Assembly (NCBI RefSeq): GCF_001632745.1
Contig: NZ_LQRT01000035.1
Location: forward strand, 558,001-622,000
DNA: 64,000 nucleotides
Reading direction: 5' to 3'
DNA from: Aquimarina aggregata
GTDB lineage: Bacteria > Bacteroidota > Bacteroidia > Flavobacteriales > Flavobacteriaceae
The notes beneath the pieces are model-generated. The model saw only the letters and a list, made by a program, of their open reading frames with translations. It had not been told where the DNA came from and ran no database searches. Each line of letters opens with the position of its first letter. Within the stretch, counting starts at the first letter, position 1. The translations under genes were made by a program, and so were the position numbers. This document shows, in pieces, positions 16,972 through 26,616 of this stretch.

Positions 16972-19950
16972 TTAAAAGTCAACAGCTAGGTGAAATAAAT
17001 ATCTCTTTGAAGAAGGGAATGGTGTTACCTCAACTCCTGTAGATAGCCCATTAGAACCAAAGTTAGAAACCTCAGGGTCATAACTATTATAATCAAATAC
17101 GTTAATTAAGTTATTTCCTGAAAAACCAATTTTAAGATTCGATACATATTTTCCGAAAACTTGCTCACGCAACTTACTAGGTAGATTATAATATAAACCT
17201 ATTTCTCTTAATCTTAAATATGATGCATCTTCAACAAACGGTGTTGCGTTTCCTGCTCTAAATGCACCGATTCTAAATGGTCCATTTGAAGTTGCTCCTG
17301 CAGGGTCAACATCAAAATCATCATAATCTGGACTTGTTCCTCCAAAATCAGTTAATAAGTTCGTCAAATTAATATTATCACCGCCTTGTTTCCAATGCCA
17401 TAAGAATGATAATGTAAAGTCTTTAAAACTTATATTATTACTCCAAGTCATTTGAAAATCCGGTGCAGAATCACCAAGTTCAACCAAATTACCATTTGCA
17501 TCATTACCTACGATTTGCGTAGCACTTTTTCCTTCTTCTATTCTAAAAGTACCTAGACCAGCTCCAAATCCACCAAGGTTAAATGGTGCAACATCAAGTT
17601 TTGTGATTTCAGATTCATTCGTAAAGAAAATCAAATTAGAACTCCAGTTAAAATCTTCTTTTTCTACAATAGTTGCATTTAACGCGATTTCAACACCTCG
17701 ATTCTCAAGGTTACCTGCATTTGCAAATCTAGTACCAAAACCAGAAGACGGTTCTGTATTAGCTTGTAAAATAAGATCATCAACTGTTTTATTATAGTAA
17801 GAAAATTCTAAACTTATTCTACTTTCTAAGAAACTTGCATCAAAACCTACTTCAAATTCTTTCTGTCTTTCTGGAGTAATATCAGGATCTCCAAGTGTTG
17901 CTGGTACTACAATACCAACATTACCGTCAATTAATGAATTTGTATATGCCGTAAACAAAGCTCCGTTTGGTGCAAAGTTACCCGCTTCACCATATGCAGC
18001 TCTTATTTTAAACTGATTTACAGCATCGATATTCCAAAAATCAAAACTGTGTAAATTCACAGCTGCAGAAGCTTTAGGATAGTAAAATAACTCATTTGCA
18101 TCACCGTTGTTATTTGATTTATCTCCTCTTATACCAAGCGTACCAATAATTTTATCTTGATAATTCAATTCTTCTTGCACAAAAAATCCTTGATCTTCTT
18201 GTTCTTGTCTAAATTGAGTAACACTAACATTCGCTCCTTGATCCAAGTTTGTTTGAGATGCAATTAAATCTGAGGTTGTATTACGTATTGTATTTCTAGA
18301 AAATGTTTGCTTTGTAAGCCCTGCTTGCGTAGTAAAACTAAGATCATTACTAGTGGTATAGTTATGTACTAAAAAAGCTGAATAGTTAGCATCTTTATTT
18401 TCTGTCGTTCCTGTTGCTACAAGACCGTTTAAACCACCGTTAGATGGTTTTTGAAATTGTAATATTTCAGGGAAAATAGCTGTGGTTAATAATTCATAGT
18501 AATCAACTCCTCCACGTAAAACCAACTTTAAATTAGAGTTGTCGTTCTCGTAAAGTTTAACATCAAGTGAACTACCTACTATAAATCTATTTACGTTTTC
18601 TCTGTTTGTAATTAAATCTCTAGTTTGTAACGGATTCGAAGAACCAAAAGGGTTATCTGGATAATTACCATTAGCATCTGGAGATAACTGAGCCCATGGC
18701 GGTGTAGAAGAAAGTGCTACCCCAATAGTTGTACCCGTATTATCATTATTAAAAAATCCACGATCACCTTCTGAGTTTATGTAATTCGTTGTTAACGATA
18801 ATTTTGCTTTTTTATCAAAAAAGTCGTGATCAAGATTAAAACGTATAGATTTTCTATCATATCCTGTGTTTTTTACGATACCATCTTCTTCATTATTAGA
18901 AAATGCAGCATAAAACAATGTGTTTTCTGATCCCCCAGAAATGTTTACACTTGTGTTAGAAATGAATCCTTTTTCCCCATATATTTCATCTTCAAAATCA
19001 ACTAAAGTTCCGTTATTCTGCGCTGCAGTAAATAAGGCACCATTACCAGCTCCCAATGCTTCTGCAGTTGCTGCTGTAAAATTTCTTTGTCCTCTTGCTC
19101 TTAATATGGTATTAAATCCAACATCTTGAGAGAACGATATTTTAGTTTTACCTCTTTTACCTTTTTTTGTGGTAATAATAATTACCCCAGCAGCTGCTCT
19201 TGCTCCATAAATTGCAGCAGCAGAAGCTCCTTTAAGGATTTCTAAACTCTCGATATCATCTGGATTTATATCTGCAATCCTGTTTGATGGATTATCTTGG
19301 TTAGACGCATTACCGCCTCCAGCAGCTCCAGAGACCGCATTTAAACCAGCCGCAGCAATACTACTGTTATTTACGTATACCCCATCAACGATATAAAGTG
19401 GTTGTGAATTACCATTGATCGAAGTTACACCTCTTAATTTAACAGCGATACCACCTCCTGGTGCTCCTGAACTCTTTGTAATTAAAGCACCAGCAAATTT
19501 ACCTGCTAAGGCTCCATCTAAAGTTTGTGGTGGTGTTAGACCAGCCAACTCTTCTGCAGATACAGAGGCTACTGCATTTGCTGCATTACTTCTTTTAACA
19601 GAAGTTGCCAGACCTGTTACGACTACCTCGTCTAAGGCTTCAGAAGATTCTGCGATTGTTATTGTAATAGCATCTGTACTAGAAACAGACACTACTTTTT
19701 CTGCAAATCCCAAGGCAAAAACTTTAATATTTACTGGTAAACTGCTTACAGAAAGTGTAAAATTACCATCAATATCGGTTGCAGTACCGTTGCTAGTACC
19801 ATCTTCGACAACGTTAATAAAAGAAGCTCCAACTCCCGACCCCTCGATGACTACTTTCCCAGTAATAGTCTCTTGAGCTAATAGTATAGCCGGAACAAAA
19901 ATTAATAATAGCAGAATCTTCATTCTGCTAAAATGAGTTTGTTTTTTCAT
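16972..19950 (-). CDS. SusC/RagA-family TonB-dependent outer-membrane transporter
   Basis: A 992-residue TonB-linked importer. Domains: signal peptide to about LLAQ (residue 25); a carboxypeptidase-regulatory-like domain (about 26-110, ITGKVVIEGSGVG and DGTSNGTATDIDGNF); a plug domain (about 115-235) with the SusC signatures RIADINPDDIESLEILKGAS and AAAIYGARAAAGVIIITTKK; then a 22-strand barrel to the terminal Phe (HLAVDF). It forms a pair with the SusD gene just downstream. The protein is complete and of normal length. It is separated by 250 bases from aspS, which is transcribed away from it; no anti-sigma/ECF pair is adjacent. Confidence 0.95.
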   Translation of the reverse strand: MKKQTHFSRMKILLLLIFVPAILLAQETITGKVVIEGSGVGASFINVVEDGTSNGTATDIDGNFTLSVSSLPVNIKVFALGFAEKVVSVSSTDAITITIAESSEALDEVVVTGLATSVKRSNAANAVASVSAEELAGLTPPQTLDGALAGKFAGALITKSSGAPGGGIAVKLRGVTSINGNSQPLYIVDGVYVNNSSIAAAGLNAVSGAAGGGNASNQDNPSNRIADINPDDIESLEILKGASAAAIYGARAAAGVIIITTKKGKRGKTKISFSQDVGFNTILRARGQRNFTAATAEALGAGNGALFTAAQNNGTLVDFEDEIYGEKGFISNTSVNISGGSENTLFYAAFSNNEEDGIVKNTGYDRKSIRFNLDHDFFDKKAKLSLTTNYINSEGDRGFFNNDNTGTTIGVALSSTPPWAQLSPDANGNYPDNPFGSSNPLQTRDLITNRENVNRFIVGSSLDVKLYENDNSNLKLVLRGGVDYYELLTTAIFPEILQFQKPSNGGLNGLVATGTTENKDANYSAFLVHNYTTSNDLSFTTQAGLTKQTFSRNTIRNTTSDLIASQTNLDQGANVSVTQFRQEQEDQGFFVQEELNYQDKIIGTLGIRGDKSNNNGDANELFYYPKASAAVNLHSFDFWNIDAVNQFKIRAAYGEAGNFAPNGALFTAYTNSLIDGNVGIVVPATLGDPDITPERQKEFEVGFDASFLESRISLEFSYYNKTVDDLILQANTEPSSGFGTRFANAGNLENRGVEIALNATIVEKEDFNWSSNLIFFTNESEITKLDVAPFNLGGFGAGLGTFRIEEGKSATQIVGNDANGNLVELGDSAPDFQMTWSNNISFKDFTLSFLWHWKQGGDNINLTNLLTDFGGTSPDYDDFDVDPAGATSNGPFRIGAFRAGNATPFVEDASYLRLREIGLYYNLPSKLREQVFGKYVSNLKIGFSGNNLINVFDYNSYDPEVSNFGSNGLSTGVEVTPFPSSKRYLFHLAVDF

Positions 19951-20173
19951 AATGATTTGTTTAAATTATGCCTAAATCTATTAAAAGATAATCATAAATA
20001 AATGTTAAAACTAACAATTGTTCGTGCCCAAACCCGCCTTTAACGACAAAATAAATATGATAATTCTTAAAAACTTGTATTATTAACAATTTTCATTCTG
20101 TTGTTTAATATTTAACAAATTATTGTTCGTTGTATTTTCTTATGATCCTTACTTATTAACCTTAAAACTTTCT

Positions 20174-20181
20174 TATTTTTG
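20174..20181 (+). promoter_or_regulatory. -7 promoter element of aspS
   Basis: TATTTTTG matches TAnnTTTG exactly, 19 bases before the ATG at 20201. It lies inside the longer open frame that reaches back to 20123, which supports the internal ATG as the true start. No TTG was found at the -33 distance. Confidence 0.6.
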
Positions 20182-20200
20182 CAGCCTTAATAACACTATT

Positions 20201-21949
20201 ATGTACAGAAGTCATTCCTGTGGAGACCTACGTCTCGCTGATGTAAATAAAGAAATCACCTTATCTGGTTGGGTTCAAAAGACAAGAGACAAAGGTTTTA
20301 TGATATGGGTCGACCTAAGAGATCGTTATGGGATTACCCAACTTATATTTGATGAAGACCGTACTCCAAAAGAAGTAGTTGAAACAGCCAAAACACTTGG
20401 AAGAGAGTTTGTTATACAAATAAAAGGAACTGTTATTGAGCGTGAATCTAAAAACCCTAACATTCCAACAGGAGATATTGAAATTTTGGTTTCTGAATTA
20501 ACTATTCTTAATGAAGCCATTGTACCTCCTTTTACCATTGAAGACAATACAGATGGTGGTGAAGATATCAGAATGAAATACCGCTATCTTGATATTCGTC
20601 GTAACCCTGTAAAAAACAGCTTACTGTTTCGTCATCAAGTAGCAATGTTAGTGCGTAACTACCTATCTACAGAAGGTTTTGTAGAAGTAGAAACTCCTTA
20701 TTTGATTAAATCTACTCCTGAAGGGGCAAGAGACTTTGTTGTCCCATCAAGGATGAACGAAGGACAATTTTATGCATTACCCCAATCACCACAAACGTTT
20801 AAACAACTTTTGATGGTTGGTGGTATGGATAAATATTTTCAAATTGTAAAGTGTTTTAGAGATGAAGATCTTAGAGCCGATAGACAGCCAGAATTTACAC
20901 AAATAGATTGTGAAATGGCCTTTGTAGAACAAGAAGATATCTTAGGTATATTTGAAAATCTCACACGTCATTTATTAAAAGAAATTAAAGGTGTATCTAT
21001 TGCTGATTTCCCAAGAATGACATATGATGAAGCCATGCGCACATATGGTAATGACAAACCCGATATTAGGTTCGGAATGAAATTTGGCGAGCTTAATACA
21101 CTTGCGCAACATAAAGATTTTAAAGTTTTTAATGATGCCGAGCTTGTCGTGGGGATCGCTGTACCTGGTGGTGCCTCATATACTAGAAAAGAAATTGATA
21201 AACTTATTGATTGGGTAAAACGACCTCAAGTTGGTGCATTAGGCATGGTTTATGCAAAATGTAATGAAGATGGTACATATAAGTCTTCTGTTGACAAATT
21301 TTATGATCAAGATGATCTAGCCAAATGGGCTTCTACAACAGGTGCTAAACCTGGAGACCTTATATGCGTGCTTTCTGGCCAAACAAATAAAGTACGAGCG
21401 CAACTAAGTGCACTGCGTATGGAATTGGCAGAACGACTTGGACTAAGAAACCCTGAAGAATTTGCTCCTTTGTGGGTTGTAGATTTTCCTTTGTTAGAAT
21501 GGGATGAAGATACAGAAAGATACCACGCTATGCATCATCCATTTACATCTCCAAAACCAGAAGACATTCCTTTATTAGATTCTAAACCTGGTGATGTAAG
21601 AGCCAATGCATACGATTTAGTACTAAACGGAAATGAAATTGGTGGAGGATCTATTCGTATTCATGATTCAGAAACACAAGCCTTAATGTTTGATCACTTA
21701 GGCTTTACTCCTGAAGAAGCTAAGGAACAATTTGGATTTTTAATGGATGCCTTTCAATATGGAGCTCCTCCACATGGGGGAATTGCTTTTGGATTTGATA
21801 GATTAGTTGCTATTCTAGGAGGTCAAGAAACTATACGTGATTTTATTGCATTCCCTAAAAACAATAGCGGCCGCGATGTTATGATAGACTCACCTGCGAA
21901 TATAGATACCGAACAACTCAAAGAGTTACATATAAAACTTGATTTATAA
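20201..21949 (+). CDS. aspS: Aspartyl-tRNA synthetase
   Basis: Charges tRNA-Asp with aspartate. A 582-residue class II synthetase of bacterial type. The N-terminal OB-fold anticodon domain (SGWVQKTRDKGFMIWVDLRDR) is followed by the catalytic core: GARDFVVPSRMNEGQFYALPQSPQ, class II motif 2 (FRDEDLRADRQPEFTQID, about 217-235), the bacterial GAD insertion domain (about 285-420), and motif 3 (GIAFGFDRLVAILGG, about 526). The start was placed at the ATG at 20201 because MYRSHSCGDL is the family N-terminus and a promoter element lies just upstream. Confidence 0.97.
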   Translation: MYRSHSCGDLRLADVNKEITLSGWVQKTRDKGFMIWVDLRDRYGITQLIFDEDRTPKEVVETAKTLGREFVIQIKGTVIERESKNPNIPTGDIEILVSELTILNEAIVPPFTIEDNTDGGEDIRMKYRYLDIRRNPVKNSLLFRHQVAMLVRNYLSTEGFVEVETPYLIKSTPEGARDFVVPSRMNEGQFYALPQSPQTFKQLLMVGGMDKYFQIVKCFRDEDLRADRQPEFTQIDCEMAFVEQEDILGIFENLTRHLLKEIKGVSIADFPRMTYDEAMRTYGNDKPDIRFGMKFGELNTLAQHKDFKVFNDAELVVGIAVPGGASYTRKEIDKLIDWVKRPQVGALGMVYAKCNEDGTYKSSVDKFYDQDDLAKWASTTGAKPGDLICVLSGQTNKVRAQLSALRMELAERLGLRNPEEFAPLWVVDFPLLEWDEDTERYHAMHHPFTSPKPEDIPLLDSKPGDVRANAYDLVLNGNEIGGGSIRIHDSETQALMFDHLGFTPEEAKEQFGFLMDAFQYGAPPHGGIAFGFDRLVAILGGQETIRDFIAFPKNNSGRDVMIDSPANIDTEQLKELHIKLDL

Positions 21950-21970
21950 TCATCTAATATTTAAAATCTA

Positions 21971-21991
21971 AATCCCGCTAATAGCGGGATT
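21971..21991 (+). terminator. Rho-independent terminator of aspS
   Basis: Perfect 9-base arms AATCCCGCT (21971-21979) and AGCGGGATT (21983-21991) with a 3-base loop, followed by a T run. Confidence 0.9.
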
Positions 21992-22011
21992 TTTTATTAC
22001 CTTTAATAGTA

Positions 22012-22557
22012 ATGAAAATTTTAAAAATATTTCTTTTAATAGTTATTTCATTATTTTTGGTTATTCTAATTACCATTGGTGGAGTATACTACTATTATAT
22101 AGGTAGACACCCTGCTGATAACAAAAAATACCCGCACTATATTGGATATTTAGATCCTGAGACAACAGTGTCTAAAGATGGTTTCACATTATGCGAAGAA
22201 AAAAAACCTAAATACACACATCATGGCGCTCCAAAACGCGCTTATCGCATTAACAAAAAAGAGTTTGATAAAAATATAAAATCTAAGTACCAAAATAAAG
22301 GATACACTGATTATGGATATCTTAATTTTAGGTTTATTATTAATTGTACAGGAGAAACGGGTATGTTCGAAACCATCCAAATGAATATGGATATGCAAGA
22401 AAAACAACTTCAACCTGAAATGGTAAAGCATCTGTTTGAATTAACATCAGCATCTGAAAACTGGAACATTATCAAATACAAGGAAGAACCTGTAGATTAT
22501 TATATGTATGTATCTTATAAAATTGAAAATGGAGAGATCACAGAAATACTTCCTTAA
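22012..22557 (+). CDS. Single-pass membrane-anchored protein of unknown function
   Basis: A 181-residue protein with one N-terminal membrane anchor (ILKIFLLIVISLFLVILITIGG) and a periplasmic domain with two Cys residues (TLCEEKK and FIINCTGETG) that could form a disulfide. The ending (VSYKIENGEITEILP) and the segment YLNFRFIINCTGETGMFE resemble a small alpha/beta fold, slightly like TonB C-terminal domains, but this is impression only. It overlaps the next gene by 29 bases, so the two are probably co-translated. Confidence 0.7.
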   Translation: MKILKIFLLIVISLFLVILITIGGVYYYYIGRHPADNKKYPHYIGYLDPETTVSKDGFTLCEEKKPKYTHHGAPKRAYRINKKEFDKNIKSKYQNKGYTDYGYLNFRFIINCTGETGMFETIQMNMDMQEKQLQPEMVKHLFELTSASENWNIIKYKEEPVDYYMYVSYKIENGEITEILP

Positions 22558-23362
22558 GCTTGTTTTACTGGTATTCATGATTGCTTGTAATTCCACAAAA
22601 ACCAAGGAAGAAAAAGAAGCTATATCAAAAAAAATTATGCGAAGCTCTGTGGTTCATAATTTTCAAGGGCTTCCAAAATCTATGACAGCCATTGAAAAAG
22701 CGATTAAATTAGATCCTAAAAATGCTGATGCATGGAGGGAGTTATCGGTTCCTTATCTTAAAAGAGGAATGCCCACCCAATGGAAACCTCTATTTGATAA
22801 AGCAGTAGCTCTTAATCCAAAAGAATGGCAAGGATGGAGAGGATATCTTTATCTATACTTTTATAGAAATTATAAAAACGCCATTATAGACTTTGATGCT
22901 ACTGATGCTCTAACTCCTAATTTTGATGATCATCCTCAAGGGCAAAGTGTAAATTACATGAGAGGTGTTGCATATCTTGGACTCAAAGATTACACCAAAT
23001 CAAAAATGTATTTTGATACTTATATTCGTGATCAAACCAAAACTTATGGCGAAGATTATGCCGATGTAACTGCTTTTTTATATCGTGGTATCATTGCATA
23101 TACAAAACAAGATATAACAACTGCTAAACAGGATTTCTTTAAGGTATTAAAATACTCTGCAAATCATTATGCTGATGCACATTACTATTTAGCAAAATGT
23201 TTTCTTGAAGAAGGAAATAAGGATAAATCAAACTTTCATATTCAAGAAGCTGTTAAAGATTTTAACGCAGGGTATTTTCACACACGAGACTATATAGAAG
23301 TATTACATCAAATTTATATACAAGATTTGAATGAAGTAATAAATCAATTAGAAAATAGTTAA
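22529..23362 (+). CDS. TPR-repeat lipoprotein
   Basis: A 277-residue lipoprotein made mainly of tetratricopeptide repeats. I use the ATG at 22529, which gives the signal MERSQKYFLKLVLLVFMIAC with lipidation at Cys20; the frame extends to an ATG at 22508. TPR-like units: MTAIEKAIKLDPKNADAWRE, PLFDKAVALNPKEWQGWRG, a degenerate central unit (YMRGVAYLGLKDYTKSKMYF), and DAHYYLAKCFLEEGNKDKSN. Such proteins act as scaffolds in the envelope. It overlaps the preceding anchored protein and is followed after 21 bases by the ClC gene, so the three may form one transcript. Confidence 0.82.
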   Translation: MERSQKYFLKLVLLVFMIACNSTKTKEEKEAISKKIMRSSVVHNFQGLPKSMTAIEKAIKLDPKNADAWRELSVPYLKRGMPTQWKPLFDKAVALNPKEWQGWRGYLYLYFYRNYKNAIIDFDATDALTPNFDDHPQGQSVNYMRGVAYLGLKDYTKSKMYFDTYIRDQTKTYGEDYADVTAFLYRGIIAYTKQDITTAKQDFFKVLKYSANHYADAHYYLAKCFLEEGNKDKSNFHIQEAVKDFNAGYFHTRDYIEVLHQIYIQDLNEVINQLENS

Positions 23363-23383
23363 CTTTATTCAACAAAGTATTTT

Positions 23384-25168
23384 ATGTCGGCTTCAAAAAA
23401 AACATTTTTGTACAAGCTTTTAAAATGGCGCTATCGAAATATTTCTGACAAGAATTTTATTCTTGTTTTAAGTATCATAGTTGGTTTTGCCGCTGGTTTG
23501 GTTTCTTTACTTTTAAAAAACATAACACACTTAATCCAAGTTGTTTTAGAAAGTGATATTATCTCATGGCAAACTTCCTTTTATTTTATTATACCTGTTA
23601 TTGGGCTTTTGCTTGTTTATGTTTTTACCAAATTTATTGTAAAAAAAGAAGTTCAATCGGCTATCCCCTTAATTTTATATTCTCTTTCAAAAAAAAATGG
23701 GGTTATCAAACGAGTTAGTGGTTATTTACCACTTATTTTGGCTCCCATAACCGTTGGTTTTGGGGGTTCGGTAGGGCTACTTGGTCCGGCAATAGGATCA
23801 GGGTCTACATTAAGCTCTGATATCGGAAACCTTTTTAAACTAAACACTAAAACTAGATTTTTATTAATTGGGTGTGCTGCAGCTGGTGCTATATCCGCCG
23901 TATTTAAATCCCCTTTGGCAGGACTAGTATTTGCTGTAGAAGTATTTAGTTTAGATCTTACCCTTACTTCATTATTACCTCTGCTTTTTGCTTCAGTATC
24001 TGCAATCATAACTTCTTATTTCTTTCTTGGAGATGAAGTACTCTTTAGATTTGATGTAGCCGAAAAATTCGATATTTACGATACTCCTTTTTATATAATT
24101 CTCGGGGTAGGTACAGCTATCGCTTCTATATATTTTACTAAAATGTATTTTGGAATTCTTCACTTTTTTGATCGTTTTTCAAAAAAAATACATAAGCTAT
24201 TAATTGGAGGACTGGCAATTGGTGTAATGCTTTATTTCATACCCCCTTTATATGGAGAAGGTCTTGGTTTCATAAACAATCTACTTCGTGGAGATCATTT
24301 ATCAGCCCTTGGGCAAACACCTTTTGATGATATGACAGGAAACATATGGATTATTATCGGTTTACTTACAGGCCTAACCATATTTAAAGCTATTGCCATG
24401 ACAGCCACTTTTGCCGCAGGTGGTTCTGGTGGAATATTTATCCCTACTATGGTAATGGGCAGCGCACTAGGAAATGTCGTTTCTAAAGTAATAAACAATC
24501 TTGGTATTGGATTTCAAGTTTCTGAAGCAAATTTCACCTTACTAGGCATGGCTGGTCTTATTGCCGGTGTACTACATGCGCCTCTAACCTCTATATTTTT
24601 AATTGCCGAAATCACCACTAGTTATGAATTATTTGTACCTCTGATGATAACAACCTCAATATCATTTATTATTTCTAAAAATAGTATTGAGCATAATATT
24701 TATACCAGAGAACTAGCAGAACAAGGGCATTTACTTACACATGACAAGGACCAAACTGTGCTTACACTAATGAACCTTGAAGACTGTATAGAAACAAACT
24801 TTGTTCCCACAAAATCAAATCACACATTAAAACAATTATTAAGCGATGCCGTTGCAAAATCTAATAGAAATTTATTTCCGGTGACAGATGAATTAGATCA
24901 TCTTATAGGAATTGTTTCTCTAGACGATATTAGAGATATAATGTTTGACATCACTTTGTATCATAAAGTAACTGTAGAAAACTTGATGACAGAAACATCA
25001 ACCGTAATTATATATGAAAAAGACAATGTAAAAATGGTGATGCAAAAGTTTCAAGATTCTGGAGTCTGGAACCTACCTGTTATTAAAGATGGTAAATATT
25101 TTGGTTTTATTTCTAAATCTAAACTTCTTACCTCCTATCGCAGAAAGTTAATTACTTTTACACAATGA
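23384..25168 (+). CDS. ClC-family chloride channel-like protein with C-terminal CBS pair, gating glutamate absent
   Basis: A 594-residue integral membrane protein with a ClC core (about 25-440) and two CBS domains (about 465-590). The anion-site motifs are recognisable: QSAIP (91-95, for GSGIP), GLLGP (131-135, for GREGP) and GGIFIP. Two residues differ from the proton-coupled exchangers: the external gating Glu (E148 in the E. coli protein) is Leu133, and the internal proton Glu (E203) is Val187 in FAVEVF. In characterised members such changes remove proton coupling, so I predict a passive anion channel (inference). The CBS pair may bind adenine nucleotides. Confidence 0.92.
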   Translation: MSASKKTFLYKLLKWRYRNISDKNFILVLSIIVGFAAGLVSLLLKNITHLIQVVLESDIISWQTSFYFIIPVIGLLLVYVFTKFIVKKEVQSAIPLILYSLSKKNGVIKRVSGYLPLILAPITVGFGGSVGLLGPAIGSGSTLSSDIGNLFKLNTKTRFLLIGCAAAGAISAVFKSPLAGLVFAVEVFSLDLTLTSLLPLLFASVSAIITSYFFLGDEVLFRFDVAEKFDIYDTPFYIILGVGTAIASIYFTKMYFGILHFFDRFSKKIHKLLIGGLAIGVMLYFIPPLYGEGLGFINNLLRGDHLSALGQTPFDDMTGNIWIIIGLLTGLTIFKAIAMTATFAAGGSGGIFIPTMVMGSALGNVVSKVINNLGIGFQVSEANFTLLGMAGLIAGVLHAPLTSIFLIAEITTSYELFVPLMITTSISFIISKNSIEHNIYTRELAEQGHLLTHDKDQTVLTLMNLEDCIETNFVPTKSNHTLKQLLSDAVAKSNRNLFPVTDELDHLIGIVSLDDIRDIMFDITLYHKVTVENLMTETSTVIIYEKDNVKMVMQKFQDSGVWNLPVIKDGKYFGFISKSKLLTSYRRKLITFTQ

Positions 25169-25193
25169 TTTTAGTGCAAAATAGAATAGATTC

Positions 25194-25451
25194 ATGAAAT
25201 ACATTATTAAGATATTGTTTGCAGCAGTTGTGATCATGGTAGCTGTAGGATATTACTTTAAAAACACAGGAGATCACCCTACTGGTGATAAGTGGGTAGG
25301 CTTAGGAATTTTGGGAGCGTCATTTATTCTTATGCCAATTTTTATCTATCATAGATGGAAAAACAAAAAAGTAAAAGATTATATGCTAACTGAAGAAAAC
25401 CTCAAAAAAATGCGGGATTACGGCAAAAAAAAGGGGGATTTGAAGCACTAA
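25194..25451 (+). CDS. Small two-helix membrane protein
   Basis: An 85-residue protein with two predicted membrane helices (IIKILFAAVVIMVAVGYYF and VGLGILGASFILMPIFIYHRW) and a charged, Lys-rich cytoplasmic tail (MRDYGKKKGDLKH). It lies 25 bases after the ClC stop on the same strand. No family function known to me. Confidence 0.75.
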   Translation: MKYIIKILFAAVVIMVAVGYYFKNTGDHPTGDKWVGLGILGASFILMPIFIYHRWKNKKVKDYMLTEENLKKMRDYGKKKGDLKH

Positions 25452-25538
25452 AAAATCAAAATATTCACATTTCCCTAACTATTCATAAAAAATTTAAAAC
25501 TACCTTTAGTATTCAACTACAATATTATTTTAATTACA

Positions 25539-25736
25539 ATGGAAGGAACAGTAAAATTTTTTAATGAATCAAAAGGCTACGGATTTATCACTAACGACCA
25601 AACAGGAAAAGACATCTTTGTACATGCATCTGGATTAAACGGAGAAGCGTTAAATGAAGGTGACAAAGTTGAGTACGAAGAAGAAGAAGGCAGAAAAGGT
25701 ATTATTGCTGCGCAAGTGCGCGTAATTCATGATTAA
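25539..25736 (+). CDS. Cold-shock domain protein (CspA family)
   Basis: A 65-residue single OB-fold nucleic-acid chaperone. The two RNA-binding motifs are intact: KGYGFI (12-17, RNP1) and DIFVHAS (25-31, RNP2), with the family start MEGTVKFFNESKGYGF. It binds single-stranded RNA and prevents secondary structure. The sequence alone cannot tell whether it is cold-induced. A weak promoter box (TACCTTTA, 25501-25508) lies 30 bases upstream and a strong terminator follows. Confidence 0.96.
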   Translation: MEGTVKFFNESKGYGFITNDQTGKDIFVHASGLNGEALNEGDKVEYEEEEGRKGIIAAQVRVIHD

Positions 25737-25756
25737 GATAAAAAAATCTAACCTGC

Positions 25757-25782
25757 AAAAGCACTACAGATGTAGTGCTTTT
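25757..25782 (+). terminator. Rho-independent terminator (cold-shock gene, possibly both directions)
   Basis: Perfect 11-base arms AAAAGCACTAC (25757-25767) and GTAGTGCTTTT (25772-25782) with loop AGAT, followed by TTATTTTT. It stands between convergent genes and can serve the minus-strand operon as well. Confidence 0.9.
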
Positions 25783-26556
25783 TTATTTTTCAATATTATA
25801 TTTTTCCTTAAAAGTTATACTCTTAGCAATTAAATACTCTAGCACTTTCAACTTATCATTTGATTGTAATACAACAACTGTATAAGGTTGTTCATTCACA
25901 AAATCTACAAAATCATAATATGATGTTTCTGGAATTTCTAATGCTTCTATTACGAATTCCTCTTTGTAAAAATCAGCAATTTCAAAATTTGTCTCAATAT
26001 ATTTTCTTTTGCCTTTAAAAGCTTTGCCTACTAGATCAACGATTCCTAATAAATTCATAGGTGTTAGATCCATCTCATCAAGAAGTACGGTATTTTTAAC
26101 AGAAGATTGAGCATCATTAAATGTACCTACCCCCATTTGTTTTAACTCTGCTGCATTCCAAAAAGGTAGATTTTCTGTATACGTAGGTATCTTCTGTAGA
26201 TCTTTTTCTATTTTACCAGTTAATGAATGTTGTGATACAAAAACTTCATCTAATTGATTAACAGACAACCTTAAACTTATTCTAAAATCATCAGAATCGA
26301 GATCTTTCTGGGTAACAATATGTTCTTTAACTTCATATTGCACCGAAGAAAAACTGATTATATCCCCTGGGTTTGCTTTAATCTGAAAAAAACCGGATGT
26401 ATCATTAATCACACCTATTTCCTGAGTTTTATTAACAATATGTATCGTTTCTAATTTTAAAGTATCGATTACTATTCGACCTTTGAGTAAATTAGACTCT
26501 TGACCATATCCAATGCATGAGATAAACCCTATTAAAATAAAAGTAATGCTACGCAT
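25783..26556 (-). CDS. Exported protein with carboxypeptidase-regulatory-like domain
   Basis: A 257-residue exported protein. I start at ATG 26556, which gives the signal MRSITFILIGFISCIGYGQ; the frame reaches an ATG at 26586. Residues about 20-110 form a carboxypeptidase-D-regulatory-like beta domain: LKGRIVIDTLKLETIHIVNK, GVINDTSGFFQIKANPGDII, ending in the TonB-box-like join LRLSVNQLDEVFVSQ. The C-terminal part (about 115-257) is helical and of unknown role; it is not a barrel. This architecture is common in Flavobacteriia. It is last in the minus-strand run that starts with tadA, 60 bases after the exonuclease gene. Confidence 0.78.
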   Translation of the reverse strand: MRSITFILIGFISCIGYGQESNLLKGRIVIDTLKLETIHIVNKTQEIGVINDTSGFFQIKANPGDIISFSSVQYEVKEHIVTQKDLDSDDFRISLRLSVNQLDEVFVSQHSLTGKIEKDLQKIPTYTENLPFWNAAELKQMGVGTFNDAQSSVKNTVLLDEMDLTPMNLLGIVDLVGKAFKGKRKYIETNFEIADFYKEEFVIEALEIPETSYYDFVDFVNEQPYTVVVLQSNDKLKVLEYLIAKSITFKEKYNIEK

Positions 26557-26616
26557 GTTACACAATTGCTTTCTACTAAAAGACATTGTGTTCTGCCTAT
26601 CGTTGCAACATAATGA

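Noticed and set aside
19415..19876. 153-codon open frame on the plus strand opposite the SusC gene
   Set aside because: It is the antisense of a well-supported SusC coding region, has Ala/Thr/Pro-rich shadow composition and no domain.
25501..25508. TACCTTTA as promoter of the cold-shock gene
   Set aside because: One base off the -7 consensus and no -33 element; mentioned only as weak support in the gene entry.
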